The notes beneath the pieces are model-generated. The model was not told where the DNA came from. It saw nothing but the letters and a program-made list of their open reading frames with translations, and ran no database searches. From Babylonia areolata (Eukaryota > Mollusca > Gastropoda > Neogastropoda > Buccinidae), in contig NC_134905.1 of assembly GCF_041734735.1 (NCBI RefSeq), positions 12,113,214 to 12,177,213 on the forward strand: 64,000 bases of DNA, written 5' to 3'. Positions within the stretch are counted from its first letter, which is position 1. Each line of letters starts with the position of its first letter. Both the position numbers and the translations under genes were made by a program. Positions 1 through 11,909 of this stretch are shown here, piece by piece.

Positions 1-369
1 TATATGATACATATACGTCAGCATCATTTCAGGAATTTTCACAGTTCAATTTTAAAGTTGATATGTCCTAATAGCCACCTGTCAGAAACATTGATATGTC
101 CACTTTGATTATCAATGAGAAGCAACAGAGAATCACGTACTGTATGAAAATTTCTGGGTGTTATTGTCAATATGCCCCAAATGATGCTTTCAAAATGGTG
201 AACGACAAAACACAATCTTACAATTGTGGCTTGAAACAGCAGTGTGTTACAACAAAACAATTTAGATTTTGCCATCCAAGATGATGCAGAGGCTTTAGAA
301 GTCATTGACAAAATTGAATTGAGTGCTAGATGTGGCAAAATCATGTTGGGTGGTTCATTTGACGTGACT

Positions 370-450
370 TAAAGTTAGATTGATGATTTGCAGAGAGAAG
401 GAAATCTGTTGTGACAAAAAGAGAAATACAATACAATACAATACAGTACA
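370..450 (+). repeat. SINE/LINE-type tail fragment
   Basis: A short AAATCTGTTGTGACAAAAAG segment followed by an (AATAC)n-like run (about 424-460) looks like the 3' tail of a mollusc-type retroposon. The 370 bases before it show no gene I can support; the small open frames there have no recognisable domain. Confidence 0.45.
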
Positions 451-477
451 ATACAATACAGACACAGATAATTTTCT

Positions 478-1022
<545 letters not shown>

Positions 1023-1034
1023 CATTTCTTCTTT

Positions 1035-1350
1035 TCACATTATATTTCCTTGTGTGAAGTTGGGGTGCTTTCTCCTGGAGAGCTCATCACCACAGTGCAG
1101 TGTCTTTGTTTTAGTATAAATGTAGATTTTTACACAAAATTTTGCCAGGGACAACACTTTAATTGCCTTGGGTTCTTTTACATGCTAAGTGCATGTTGCA
1201 CACAGGACCTCCTTTTATCATCTTATCAGAAAGAGAAGTCCAGACCATAACTCTGGGTCTAGTAGACAGGGTATCAAAAATACTGGTTGGTATGTGGGAC
1301 TTGAACCCATGGGTGCTTGTTTTCTAGTCAGGCACATTGCCACTGGGCCA
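1035..1350 (-). mobile_element. tRNA-related SINE-type retroposon
   Basis: On the minus strand the segment begins TGGCCCAGTGGCAATGTGCC (A-box-like) and contains GGGTTCAAGTCCC (B-box-like) near 1310. It then has a body with GGTCTGGAC and AAAGAACCCAAGGC, and ends near GAGCTCTCCAGGAG. This order of degenerate pol III boxes and a conserved body is typical of tRNA-derived SINEs. It lies in the FIS1 intron just before an exon. No real tRNA is proposed because the cloverleaf stems do not close. Confidence 0.6.
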
Positions 1351-1384
1351 CCGCTCCAACTGTGTGCATATGATGCATTTTGTA

Positions 1385-1385
<1 letters not shown>

Positions 1386-1418
<33 letters not shown>
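1386..1418 (+). repeat. (GT)n microsatellite
   Basis: Sixteen TG units end 10 bp before the FIS1 penultimate-exon acceptor, so the tract serves as part of the splice acceptor region. Confidence 0.9.
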
Positions 1419-1419
<1 letters not shown>

Positions 1420-1428
1420 CTGTGACAG

Positions 1429-3080
1429 GATTACCAGCAGGCATTGAAGTACGTCAGTGCAGTGACACATCTGGAGCCCAGACACCAACATGCCCGGCGG
1501 CTACATGCCCACATCACCAAGAAGATGGAGACAGGTCAGCTCACCCACTCAGTGCCCAAAGTTCATGTTTCAGAAATCAGATTCTTGTTGTTTGTTTTTG
1601 AAATTACACCTTGTTTGCATGCATATCACAGAACACTTTTTTTTTTAGTTTAATTTTGAAGGTGCTGGTGCATACATCTTCTTTTGTGTGTGTGTGTGTG
1701 TGTATCTTTCTTTAACCCCTAGGCTGCCTATATGACGAGATAACTTGTCATGGCAAGCATTTATGCTTTGCTGCCACAATGATGAGATAACTCGTCATCG
1801 AAATATTCTGACTTTTCCCTGCTTTGCATTCAGTTCATTGACAAAAATGCTGGTAGCTTTAGTTTGGGGAATCTTTCTAGATTCTATTCATGGCGAGAAA
1901 CCCCATCTACGTCATGAGGCAGTCCTTTATTTGAACGTTTTGGTTGGGTTACTGGGCACAGTGTTTGCCTGATTCCTCTCCTCGCTCGCTCAACAAAATG
2001 TCAGACTGATGCCGTGCTCAAGACATGTGATCGTGGCGAACTAAATCAACCAAGATTGCTTTCTTTAGCTGATGCTCAGAAAGAATTGAAGCGTAGATTA
2101 GAAGACAGTGATGAACTTTATAGGACGATTTGATAGAAAATAAAGGGAGCAGTCAAGAGAGTGGCCAAGATACAACCATCAGTGATTGATGCTGGCTGTC
2201 CATTCATAGCAGACGACAGACTGACTGAATTATTAGCAGGACACAGTGTAAGCGATTTTTTTGGCACTCAGCCAACACAGTCTGATGAGTGACCGTGTGG
2301 GAGGGGTGAAGAGGAGGGGGGGTGGAGACTGAGGGGGCATGGCCTCACATCTATATTATCACTTGGAGAAGTCACAATGCATTGTTTATCTATCTCTTTT
2401 TCAATTTTTTTTTTTTATTGTGGTTGTTCTAGTATGATTTTGTGTGTGCAGATATTCATTTGTCCAGAAAATGTGATATTGTAGTGCAAATTACCTGACT
2501 AATGTTTGTAATGAACAAGTTGAAAATGTGACAAAGAACATAACACTGATTTCAAAACAACAGCATGTCACTAAAAATATAGAAAAATGGAAAAATATCA
2601 TGTGTTTTGCTTTTTTTTTATATATATATATTCATTTGCCTTTCAGAAAATATATACTTTCATGGGTCTTTCTCCAATAACAAAGAGCACATAATTTTTT
2701 GAAAATTTGTACCTGTTTTTTGTGAAAAAACCCTGGCAAATAGATTTCACTTAAATCTTATTTTCTTGGCAGCGAAAGGGTTAATGTCTTTTCACTTTGA
2801 GTGATATTAGACATGTCATGTGTGTGTGTGTGTGTGTGTAGAAGATGAGAATGTGGTGGGGATGGTACTTAAAAGGGGGATATGCAGAGTAATGATAAAC
2901 TAGAACAACAGAAGCAACAATTTGTAAAAATCTGTGAAACAGCAATTAACAACATAAACGAAAAAACCCAACAGAATTAAATATCGGAGGTTTGCATCAA
3001 AGAAACACTTCTGTTGGACTATGTAACAGGGATTCAGCAATTTCTAACAACAGTAATTGGTTGGTGTGTGTGTGTGTGTG

Positions 3081-3112
<32 letters not shown>

Positions 3113-4057
3113 CCGATTGCTGTAAACATGTGTGCATTTTCTGAACATGGACATCTGACATCACACTTGTATGTGGAATGTGATGCAACGTCTGGTCTTT
3201 TAAATGACATAGTGAATGTTGTTATTTTTTCCTTAAAAGAAAATGAACAAATATATATATACAATAAGGAAAAAAAGTAAATAGGAATTAGATTTTTTTA
3301 GTCCAAAATAAAAAGAACAGATGAACATATAATTTTTAGAACTATTTCTGCAGATTGTGCATACATTTGTGTGTGTAGTATATTGCAGAAGTGTATACAG
3401 CTCTTTTTTATGAGCATGGTGACCACTGATACATTTATATTATAAATGTCCTTGTATAAGTAGAATTAAATGAAGATGTGCTCATAAATAATTGATTGAA
3501 GGAATGAATGTTCATTAATTTGCAGTCTGAAATAAGCAGTAATCACACATCTTGACTTCCAGCCTGCAGGACAAATGAAAAAGTAGAAAATAAAAGAAAT
3601 CAAAACAGTAACAAGAGATGTACAAAGTTGATGAAACAAAGAGAGGATGCACTCACACACAAGTCTGCATACATACCTGCACGTGTGCTTGCACATACTC
3701 ACATCCATGAAAAATTCACACGTGATATACATACATACATATGGGAGTTGAACACACACACACATGATTTCTATGCAGTATGTATACATGTACAGAGATG
3801 AATATACAAAGTATCAACATATAGAAAATTTACTCTTTTTTTAAATGGTATTTTCATTTGCATTTATGATGATATATATATTCATCGTAGTAAACAAATT
3901 CTTGAGATACTTTCAGAACTGAGAGAGAATGTTAGCAGATGGTGTGATACTGAATACACCCTGTGCAGATGGCCTGATGGGAATTGCAATTGTGGGAGGA
4001 GCTGCGGTGGTGGTAGGGGGGCTGATCGGACTTGGCATCGCTGCCCTCAAGAAATGA
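1429..4057 (+). CDS. FIS1: Mitochondrial fission 1 protein, C-terminal two exons
   Basis: FIS1 is a tail-anchored outer-membrane adaptor of mitochondria and peroxisomes with a TPR-like cytosolic bundle; it takes part in fission and organelle quality control. Exon A is 1429-1534, after acceptor GTGACAG and before donor GTCAGC. It begins DYQQALKYVSAVTHLEP, matching the second TPR-like repeat (human YEKALKYVRGLLQTEP). Exon B is 3969-4057, after TGTGCAG. It reads DGLMGIAIVGGAAVVVGG, then LIGLGIAALKK and a TGA stop. This is the hydrophobic tail anchor with a short basic end; the family's tail shares DGLVGMAIVGG. Exon A ends with one base and exon B supplies two, restoring Asp. The 64 residues seen are the C-terminal part of a family of about 150; the N-terminal exons lie before the window. 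The intron holds a complete piggyBac-like element. Confidence 0.93.
1712..2784 (+). mobile_element. piggyBac-like deletion derivative, copy 1
   Basis: The element is bounded by TTAA on both sides and by inverted ends: TTAACCCCTAGGCTGCC at the left and GGCAGCGAAAGGGTTAA at the right. TTAA target duplication is the hallmark of piggyBac. Inside, near 1995-2200, is a degraded coding stretch related to the start [20 protein letters not shown] in copy 3. It resembles the acidic N-terminus of piggyBac-type transposases, but the DDD catalytic core is absent. Relatives lie at 10485-11909 and 58292-59373. The family name rests on the TTAA and the ends, not on a transposase core. Confidence 0.75.
2785..3968. 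other. FIS1 last intron, remainder
   Basis: AT-rich intronic DNA with (GT)n tracts at 2818-2838 and 3064-3114, and no coding exon I can support. The minus-strand frame at 3466-3789 has no recognisable family. Confidence 0.6.
3064..3114 (+). repeat. (GT)n microsatellite
   Basis: About 25 TG units with one CG interruption, in the FIS1 last intron. Confidence 0.95.
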
Positions 4058-4139
4058 CCTTGGCTGGTTGAATTTTTTTGGGTTTTTTGTTTATTTAAAT
4101 TAGTTAATGTGATGGCATATGTAAAATAGAGGGAAGCCA

Positions 4140-4310
4140 GTAGTTTAAATGTGTGTGTATGTGTATGAGACAGTGTGTATTAGAATGAGTGTGTGTGTGA
4201 GGATGAGTGTGTGCAAGGGACAGTGCATGTCAGTAAGTGTATGTGATGAATGTGTCACTGTGACAGTGTGGATGTGTGCGTGTGAGTGTCTGTGTGTGAA
4301 TTGCTGAGAA
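4140..4310 (+). repeat. Degenerate GT-rich minisatellite
   Basis: Irregular repeats of GTGTGTGTATGTG, GACAGTG and GATGAGTGTGTG type lie in the FIS1 3' untranslated or flanking DNA. Confidence 0.5.
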
Positions 4311-4647
4311 AGGAGCTAGGAAAGAGAAGTGTTTGTGGGGTATTTGGGGAGGAGAGGGGAGGTATCAAGAGTGAAAGGTTTGTGGATACTTTTGTTGCTT
4401 TTCTTTTTTTGGGACTGAAGAAATTGTCTCCAGAACGTTAGCTATGGGTGGACGTGTCTTTGCAAATTTGTCTGAATTTAATGTTTGTGATTTACTGTGC
4501 ACAGTTAGTTCAAGTTTTTGAAATTTCCTCACAAAGTTACTGATATACAATAAACCAGTTAGCATCCATGTTTTATGTTGCAATGGCAGTTTTAAAAATT
4601 TTTCATGCAGTTTTTTGTCTGCACTTTAAAATCAAGTCAAACTACCA

Positions 4648-4930
4648 GGAGGCGCCATGGCAGAATCAGTTAGGCGTTAGATTTCTGATCCAGTGTTCAC
4701 CAGCGATCAGGGTTCATGGCCCTGTTTTGTCCTTGGGAAAGGTACTTAACTGATTTTCATCACTCCAGCCTGGCGTAAATGGGAATTAGACTTAAGTCAG
4801 GGGAGGTTAGTGTAAAGAGACGACAGGGCCCTGCATTCCTATGCCAAGCTCTTCATGTAGTAAATCAGAATATGATTTCACTTCCCCAATGCCGGCAATG
4901 GCCATAAAGGGCTATGAACCTGTAACAATG
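4648..4930 (+). mobile_element. tRNA-derived SINE, family S copy 1
   Basis: The head has an A-box-like GCCATGGCAGAATCAGTTAG and a B-box-like CAGGGTTCATGGCC. The body has TCCAGCCTGGCGTAAATGGG, AGGGGAGGTTAG, GACAGGGCCCTGC and GGCCATAAAGGGCTATG. The same order of blocks appears at 51780-52040, 59440-59680 and 62215-62510, so this is a dispersed family. It lies downstream of FIS1. Confidence 0.75.
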
Positions 4931-6609
4931 TTTTTAATGCTCCCCAGACATCATACATTTTCTAGGTTTTCTTTGGTTTTTTCCACCATAGTACAGCCTT
5001 ACTCCACAGGTACATGAAGTGTGCACAGTGGAGTCATAGACAAGAATGTATGTTATCCATTTTGTGTTCTATTTATAGACAATAAGTATTTTTTTGCAAG
5101 TCAGGCTGATAACTGTCTGTGCTGATCACAAGGTTTTTGTGTCTGGACTTCAGATTTGGAGAGGACAGGCACATGTATCAACAGAGTTGCAATATGCTGT
5201 GCTAAGAATACTGCCGATGTAGTATGACAGAGACATATTCAGTAAAATTCTTCAAAATTATACTCGGGGCCCAAGAATAAGTAAACACTTAAGCTCATAC
5301 ACCCTCATCTTGCCCCCCACCAAGGTAAAGAAGCTGAGATATCCCAGATAGCAGATGTTCATCTTTTTCTGAAAATCCAGTCCAGTTCAAGTTATATATA
5401 GCTCAGACCACAAATGTTATTTCAGGGTCCAAAGCATAACAGTATCTTTTTTCTGTCATAATTATTTTAATGTAGAATGTGTGTTGTTATTTTAATGAAA
5501 CAGGTGTTTGACCAAGAAACTTGTTTTGGTGTTCAGAAAGTCCAGACTGTTGAAATATTGTATTTTTTCACACTAGCCAGATTCTTTTGTAGCTCAAACT
5601 ACTGTAGTTACAAATAATGATGTATGTGTTTAGAATGGGAGTATGTGCGAGTGCATACAATTAAAGGATTGTTTATTTTGCTGCATTATTAGTTATTGCA
5701 TCATTAAGATGTGTAAATAAATGTGTATTTATGCATGAAATATCGTTCAAGTACTATTTTGATTGATAACTCTGGGCTCCAGTATTACCATTCTGTGTAT
5801 CCCATCTCTCCCAACCCTTTCAGAATAGTTTCATGAAGGTGACAGTGAATGGAGGCACCATGATCAATTTGGTCAGACCTAGTTTCTCCCCGTCTTTTAG
5901 AATGGTCATTTATTCATTTATAATCTGTTCATCTAAGATGATGATATTAGACTGATGTCTTCTCGATTGTTTACATCCCTTGGACTTGTATGGTCTACTC
6001 TGTATGACTTATAGACAGTGGGAGATTGTAAAGTCACTTACAGACACATTAAAATGATGTTGTCTAGCAAAGATCAATCTTGGCTCATTTTTTGAAGGTT
6101 CACAGCCTTGAAAGTGGCTCAGCAAATACTGAAAGATATAGACAGTGAGGAAGAAAATCTGTGTCGTGGTGAGGGTGGTGTTTGAGGCACACATTTAGCG
6201 TATGATGACAAGTCACTACACACTTCATGTCAAAGTGATTGTACCCAGACTGGTCAGTCTACGTCTGTCTAGCACGCTAGGAGTAAAATAACAGTGAACA
6301 TGATCCAGTTGCCAGTCACTCCACATGTGCAGCTTGAAAGGGAAGGGGTGTGAAGACAGCGGTGGCAAGGCAAGCTGGTCACCATTGGATGGATGGAGGG
6401 AGGAAGGGCTCAGCCGTTTTTTTCTTTTAACACATTATGGTTGATATAAAGCTCACCAATGATTGCCGAGTTTAATTTATATAACCTACACTGTGTGCAT
6501 GCACAAAGATGCAAAAGGGGACAATGTGTATGAATTTTATTTGGGCATGAGAATAAGCATGCATTAAGTGTTCCGTGTACTTTTTGATTTTATTGGTTCA
6601 GTGTCATGA
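4931..6609. other. Convergent intergenic DNA, little recognised
   Basis: No exon, RNA gene or mobile element is recognised here apart from a possible FIS1 poly(A) signal. The minus-strand frame at 6009-6194 shows no family features. Confidence 0.5.
5716..5721 (+). terminator. Possible poly(A) signal for FIS1
   Basis: AATAAA followed within 30 bp by TG-rich sequence, about 1.66 kb after the FIS1 stop. Its use is inferred only. Confidence 0.3.
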
Positions 6610-6837
6610 TTAACCCCTTGACTGCTGAAGCTGGCTGAAATGAGATCAGTGTGACAGTTAATGTTTTGTGAATGGTATTACTGATTTTGCTGGACATAGG
6701 TAATCCAATTCCAGGAGGAAGAAGCCCAGATATAGAAATAATGACTAACCTCCTGACCTGTAAGGTCTGTCCTATATCAGTGAGGTGACATCTTTTCACC
6801 GACAGAGCATACTCATCATCAGCAGTCAAAGGGTTAA
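6610..6837. mobile_element. piggyBac-type MITE, 228 bp
   Basis: TTAACCCCTTGACTGCTGA at the left is matched by TCAGCAGTCAAAGGGTTAA at the right. These are 19-bp near-perfect inverted ends with TTAA at both borders. The interior does not code. It is the short counterpart of the longer TTAA-flanked elements; a decayed relative lies at 22207-22433. Confidence 0.75.
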
Positions 6838-7269
6838 ATGAACAAGACTAATGTCATCCATTGTTAAGAATGCTTTTTTCTTCTGTAAAAAATATAGATT
6901 TACTTTAATTATGAGAAATCAAATGTAATATCATAAATTCTGTTTTGATGTATTTATAGTCTGAAATCAGCTGCTTGTATGAACAAGACTATAAACTGAC
7001 TAACCAAGGTAAGAAATTTATTTCATTTAGTCATTATACACAAGCACATTTTACATACACCTTAAACAAAAAGTGATGACACAGAATAAACAAACAAAAC
7101 AAAAAAGCCCACACAAACAAATACACATTGTAATTTTTTCTCAGCAATAGAAAACATTCTTCTCCCTAACAATATACGAAATGCTGTAACTTTATTGACA
7201 CTGTATAGTTGTGTTTTTGTCCAGTTCAGAGAGCAATCATTGGTGAAGATGTACTCGGTATTTACAGCC

Positions 7270-7640
7270 CAGAGGATGGAGACAGCCCACGCTTTCTTGC
7301 AATCCCATGCTTTCTCACACTTTGAGATAAAATGTGGGGAGCGCAACATTTTCTTTCATTTTACAAAAAAACATGGTCATTCCCTTGCCGTGTTTCCAAT
7401 TGCGAGAAAGCATGGTGGAGGCACCCCAGTGCTTTCTCACAATGTTTGAGAAACATGGGAAGTCCCCTTTATTTTCATCCAAATTTTTTTTTGCCATCTT
7501 AGTTGGTTTCTTGTCTTTTTCTATCACAAATCTCAAAGAAAATGAAGAGAGAAAGAAGGGTTGACAACAGCAATGATCATGATACTGATGGTGACAGTGT
7601 AGAGGTAAATGGTGATGACACAGGATCATAAAAATGGTTT
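7270..7640 (+). repeat. Foldback cluster of hairpin motifs, arm 1
   Basis: The segment repeats variants of GCTTTCTCxCA...GAGAAAGC, such as GCTTTCTCACACTTTGAGA and TTGCGAGAAAGCATGG. A flank near 7495-7605 contains CTTGTCTTTTTCTATCACAA and then GATGATGGTGACAG-like sequence. The flank and motifs reappear reversed at 8830-9140. The open frames on both strands are by-products of the repeated motif. Confidence 0.6.
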
Positions 7641-7729
7641 TGTGCAAGTGTGTGTGTGTACATTTCCTTTTATCTGTTTATTTCTTTGGTTGGTTGTTTT
7701 CCTTCTTTGACTCTGGTTGTTGTTTTTTT

Positions 7730-7779
7730 GACTCACTTGTGTAAACAAAGTGAGTCTATGTTTTAACCCGGTGTTCGGT

Positions 7780-7810
<31 letters not shown>

Positions 7811-8428
7811 CCGTGGTAAACTTTAACATTGACATTTTCTCTGCAAATACTTTGTCAGGTGACACCAAATTAGGCATAAAAATAGGAAAAATTCAGTTCT
7901 TTCCAGTCATCTTGTTTAAAACAATATTGCACCTCTGGGATGGGCACAAAAAAATTAAAAAATGAAGCCTAATTATATGCAAACTGCATTTACTGTTATA
8001 TTTATATTTTTTGTATTCTCTAAACTTGGCACGTTGATCTGATATTCTGACACAACAACAAGAGCAGTCATTATTATCATTTTTTGTTCAAACAGGAACT
8101 TCTTTTGCTAAGCATGGAAGTTTTTTTTTATTTTGCAAACGTTTTTGGTGCAGATAGTAGAAAAGGGAAATTACTCTGTAATTAATGCTAGGGGACTTAA
8201 TTTGCTTTAAACTGATCTTTCTCATCGTAAACATTACATTTTGAAATTATACTCAATACATAAAAAGCTTGTGTGTTTTACTCTCAGAGTACAGGGCTTT
8301 TTTTTTGCTTTTTTTTTTTTTAAGCACGAAGCTTTATAATAACAAATACAGAACACATTTTAACGATTAGATTTTTTTTTAAGTGTATCACAAGTGAGTC
8401 TTGAAGGCCTTGCCTCTCTCGTTATATA
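7730..8428 (+). mobile_element. MITE-like element with GACTCACTTGTG ends, copy 1
   Basis: It begins GACTCACTTGTGTAAACAAA; the first 27 bp fold on themselves, because GTGAGTC follows. The matching inverted sequence CACAAGTGAGTC lies at 8389-8400, followed by a conserved TTGAAGGCCTTGCC end. A (GT)n tract sits at 7785-7811. The other copy is reversed at 17219-17881. No transposase is encoded, so the superfamily is unknown. Confidence 0.7.
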
Positions 8429-8829
8429 TTATTTTCAGGTTCTGAGTGTTTTCTCTTTAATCGAGAAGCTAACTTCATTGAGAATGGATGCTAATACAAA
8501 TGATCTTTATGAACCATCATGAAATAAGTGAATATTGTAAATAAATGTGACAGAAAAGATTGCATCACAACAAACATCAAAACGTAATTTGGTTCCACTT
8601 TCATGCTCCCTGTGCCAGGTTATAGCATTGTGAAAAACCTTTTGCAGTCACATTTATGTAGAAAGTTGCTTCATTTGGATGTTTTTCCCCAACAGATGTT
8701 GGGAAATATGGTCAGATCTTGGTATATATTTGATTTGTATGCATTGCCATAATTTTGTTGTTTGCTGTTAATTGTGATGTTGTATTTGAGGTCTGTGCAT
8801 TGTAGTGATCCGTCTCATGTTAAGAGTAG

Positions 8830-9140
8830 TAAACAGGTGACAGTTTCAGTATCATCACCATCTTCATGAACACCATTATCATAATCATCAGCCCCCCCTC
8901 TTCTTTTTCTCTTAGGTATGTGTTGGGAAAACACAAAAAGCCAATCTCAATGACAAAGGAAATGTTTTTATCAAAAATAAGGACTTCTGAAGCTTTCTCG
9001 CAATTGAGAGAAAGCGTAGGTGTACAATCACACTTTCTTGCAATACCGCGCTTTCTTGTAAAGTGAGAGAAAGCGTGGAGGTGCCTTCCACTTTTTCTTA
9101 AAGAGTGAAAAAGCATGGGATTGCAAGAAAGTGTGGGCTG
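8830..9140 (-). repeat. Foldback cluster of hairpin motifs, arm 2
   Basis: This is the reversed counterpart of 7270-7640. It contains GCTTTCTCGCAATTGAGAGA, itself a hairpin, then CGCTTTCTTGTAAAGTGAGA and a TCATCATAATCATCA-type flank. Together the arms bracket the MITE at 7730-8428. Confidence 0.6.
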
Positions 9141-10484
9141 ACATGGGGTATGTGTGAGGGAGGGTAGGGGAAACCTGATGTGGGGAAGAAATCAAGTAGA
9201 CCTGCAATTACAAATTATAGGGTTTTTAATTTTTTTTCTTTTCATGTGTCTTCTTTCATAATCAATTTCAATGGATATGGATTTGTACTTGACTGCACAC
9301 AAACATGTTCATGGGTGTTTGCATGAATAATTGTACAATATAATTTTTTAACAAAAAAAAAAAATTCCAACAGACGGCAAACAACAGGAAGCAAAAATGT
9401 AATCAAATTACATATACAATATAACATTTCCATGACCTGTTGGTGCAGACCGTGGCGCGAGTCTGGTTTTTGTTCTGTGCAGACCACTTCTGCACCAGTG
9501 AAGATGAAAGTGGAAGTAGCTGTGGCTTGTGACCTCCCTTCGGTAAATTATGTAAAAAGGGTAAACTCACAAACCATGCTTATGTCAAGTTCTGAGATGA
9601 AATACTTTCACACCCAGTATGTTTTTACATAAGCATGATGTTGCTATCCCTGATGTGATGAAATGGCCAGTATGTTCGTGAGAGAAGTGTCTGTTCAGTT
9701 GAACAGTTCTGTTCTCATTGTCCTGACATTAAAGCAGTATTTCCTGGACTTCCTCTTGGCTTCCCATGTAATCAGACACTGCTCTTTTCCATTGTTGTTG
9801 ATTTGTCTGAGTGTGGTGTATTTTTTTGAGAGTATGTGCATGTGATTGTGTTGGTCATTACTTGAATATCAATCACTAAAGTGATTTTAGATGAATGAGT
9901 GTGTCTGTGTTCATGTGTGGATGTATGTATGCACACGCTCATGCATGCGTGCATCATTTATAGGCTCAGCTGATGTAGTCTTGGGTATCGATATCCAATT
10001 TGTATCCACAGAATGGCACTCAGCAAATTTCATGTCCATACTGTCCACACTAAGAGTGATGTCATTTACCCAGGTTTCAGCACATGTACTTCACAATATT
10101 TTTTTGTCACCAACAATTTTGTTATTTGCTAGACAAGGGAACAATGGAGCCATCACTGTTAGGGCTGGTTGGTGCAGGAATTCAGGAATGCTCCCATCAG
10201 TGGATTATTTCCTGTCAGCTTGACTGGGACCACCCTGAAACAGTGAAAACAAGCGTGAAAACAAGCATGAAAACACTGCAGAGAGACAATGAGATGACAG
10301 ACATATTCCTCACAATCTATTTAACACAACACTGACATCACCAGGACCCACTGCCTTTCACAGCACTTTTTCACTTTTATTCACCCAGTTTGAGTGGCCT
10401 GACAAGACTAAAACTCATGAAGTAAGAATGCAAGATGTTTAAGAGAGCAAAGTTAACTTTTTTCACTTCTGTCACACCAATCTT
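9141..10484. other. Intergenic, no feature recognised
   Basis: There is low-complexity sequence at 9830-9950 and otherwise unassigned DNA. One plus-strand open stretch (9432-9550, followed by GTAAATTATG) could be an exon but has no recognisable family and no partner exon. Confidence 0.4.
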
Positions 10485-11909
10485 TCAACCCCTAGGCTGC
10501 CTATTTGATGAGATAACTTGTCAGCACAACACTGTACACTTCACTGCCACAATGACGAGATAACTTGTCAGCACAACACTGTACACTTCACTGCCACAAT
10601 GACGAGATAACTTGTCAGCACAACACTGTACACTTCACTGCCACAATGACGAGATAACTCATCAGTGAAATATTCTCTGGTTTGTATTTAATTTGTTTAC
10701 AAAAACATGGGTAGATTCAGCTTGGGGAATCTTTCTAGGTTCTATTGATAGCTAGAAACCCCATCTACATCATGAGGCTGTGCTTTATTTCAGCAATTTG
10801 GTTGGTTAACTGGCCACTAGTGTTTGCCTGGCTCATCGTTCGCTCAGCAAAATGTCAGACACCCTGCTCAAGCTATGCGATCAATGTGCACTAAACCAAC
10901 CAAAATTGTTTTCTTTAGCTGATGCTGAAAGAATTGATGTGTAATCTCAAAGAAGACAATGGTGAACTTTTATCAGATGATTCAATGGAAAATATAGAGG
11001 GCAATGAAGAGACTGGCCAAGATATGACGAACAGTCAGTGAAGCTGTCTGTACAGAGCAGATGACAGTGATGCAACTGAAAGATTAGCAGTACACAGCCT
11101 GAGCAACATTCTTGGCACTGAGCCAACACAGAGTGAGGGGACTCAGTGGAACTGGATAAAGTGTACTGGGCCAGAGAGGGGAAAGAGGAGGGGGGTGGAG
11201 GCTGAGGGGACGTGGCCTTACTGTGTTAGAGGAGATCAACAAACAACATTTAGCATGTTATTGCTGACTTTACTGGTGACAGTGGACTGAAAAAGATGCA
11301 TAGAACACATACTGCATAGACTGTCTCTCTTTCTTCTTTTTATTTTTATTTATTTATTTTTTTTAAGATGACTATTTAAATCAGGAACTCAGTGAGCAAA
11401 CCAATATGTATGCACAGTAGATACTCCAACAGGTACAGGCAAATCCAGACAGGCAGAAAAAAGTACTCCAGACTATCAGTATAAAAGATACAAATGTGTT
11501 TGAAATGAAACAGTTCTTGGGTGTGACTTTACTGATTCGACTGAAAGAACCGGGCAATCACATCTATGTTGTTATCACACAGAGTAGTCACAACAAATTG
11601 TGTGTATGTCTCTTTTTTAAATATTTTTTATTGTGGTTGTTCTAGAATAATTTGTGTGTACAGATATTATCCATTTGTTCAGAAAATATATTACTGTGCA
11701 ATTACCTAATATTTGTAATGAACAGGTTGAAAATGTGACAATACAAAACACTGATTTCAAAACAATTGCATATCATTGAAAATGTACAAAATTGGAAAAC
11801 ATCATGTGTTTTGTATTCCTTATTCATTTACCTTTTAGAAAATATATACTTTTATGGGACAAAATTAGATTTCACTTAAATCTTATCTCCCTGGCAGAGA
11901 AAGGCTTAA
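10485..11909 (+). mobile_element. piggyBac-like deletion derivative, copy 2
   Basis: The left end is TCAACCCCTAGGCTGCC, where the duplicated TTAA has mutated to TCAA. The right end is GGCAGAGAAAGGCTTAA. The internal order matches copy 1: GAGATAACTTGTCA motif, GAATCTTTCTAGGTTCTAT, ATGTCAGACACCCTGCTCAA, and GGCACTGAGCCAACACAG. It is longer than the other copies because of a 47-bp triplication near the left end and extra DNA near 11210-11590. The transposase core is missing. Confidence 0.7.
10522..10662 (+). repeat. Three tandem 47-bp units inside piggyBac-like copy 2
   Basis: CAGCACAACACTGTACACTT starts units at 10522, 10569 and 10616, an exact 47-bp period. Each unit carries ATGACGAGATAACT. 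Copies 1 and 3 have a single equivalent, so the expansion happened in this copy. The units are almost identical, so it is recent relative to the element. Confidence 0.9.

Noticed and set aside
9432-9550. Isolated exon on the plus strand ending at GTAAATTATG
   Set aside because: No recognisable family, no acceptor of quality and no neighbouring exon to match phase.
10522-10662. CRISPR-like regular array
   Set aside because: Three contiguous 47-bp units without spacers inside a transposon of an animal genome.
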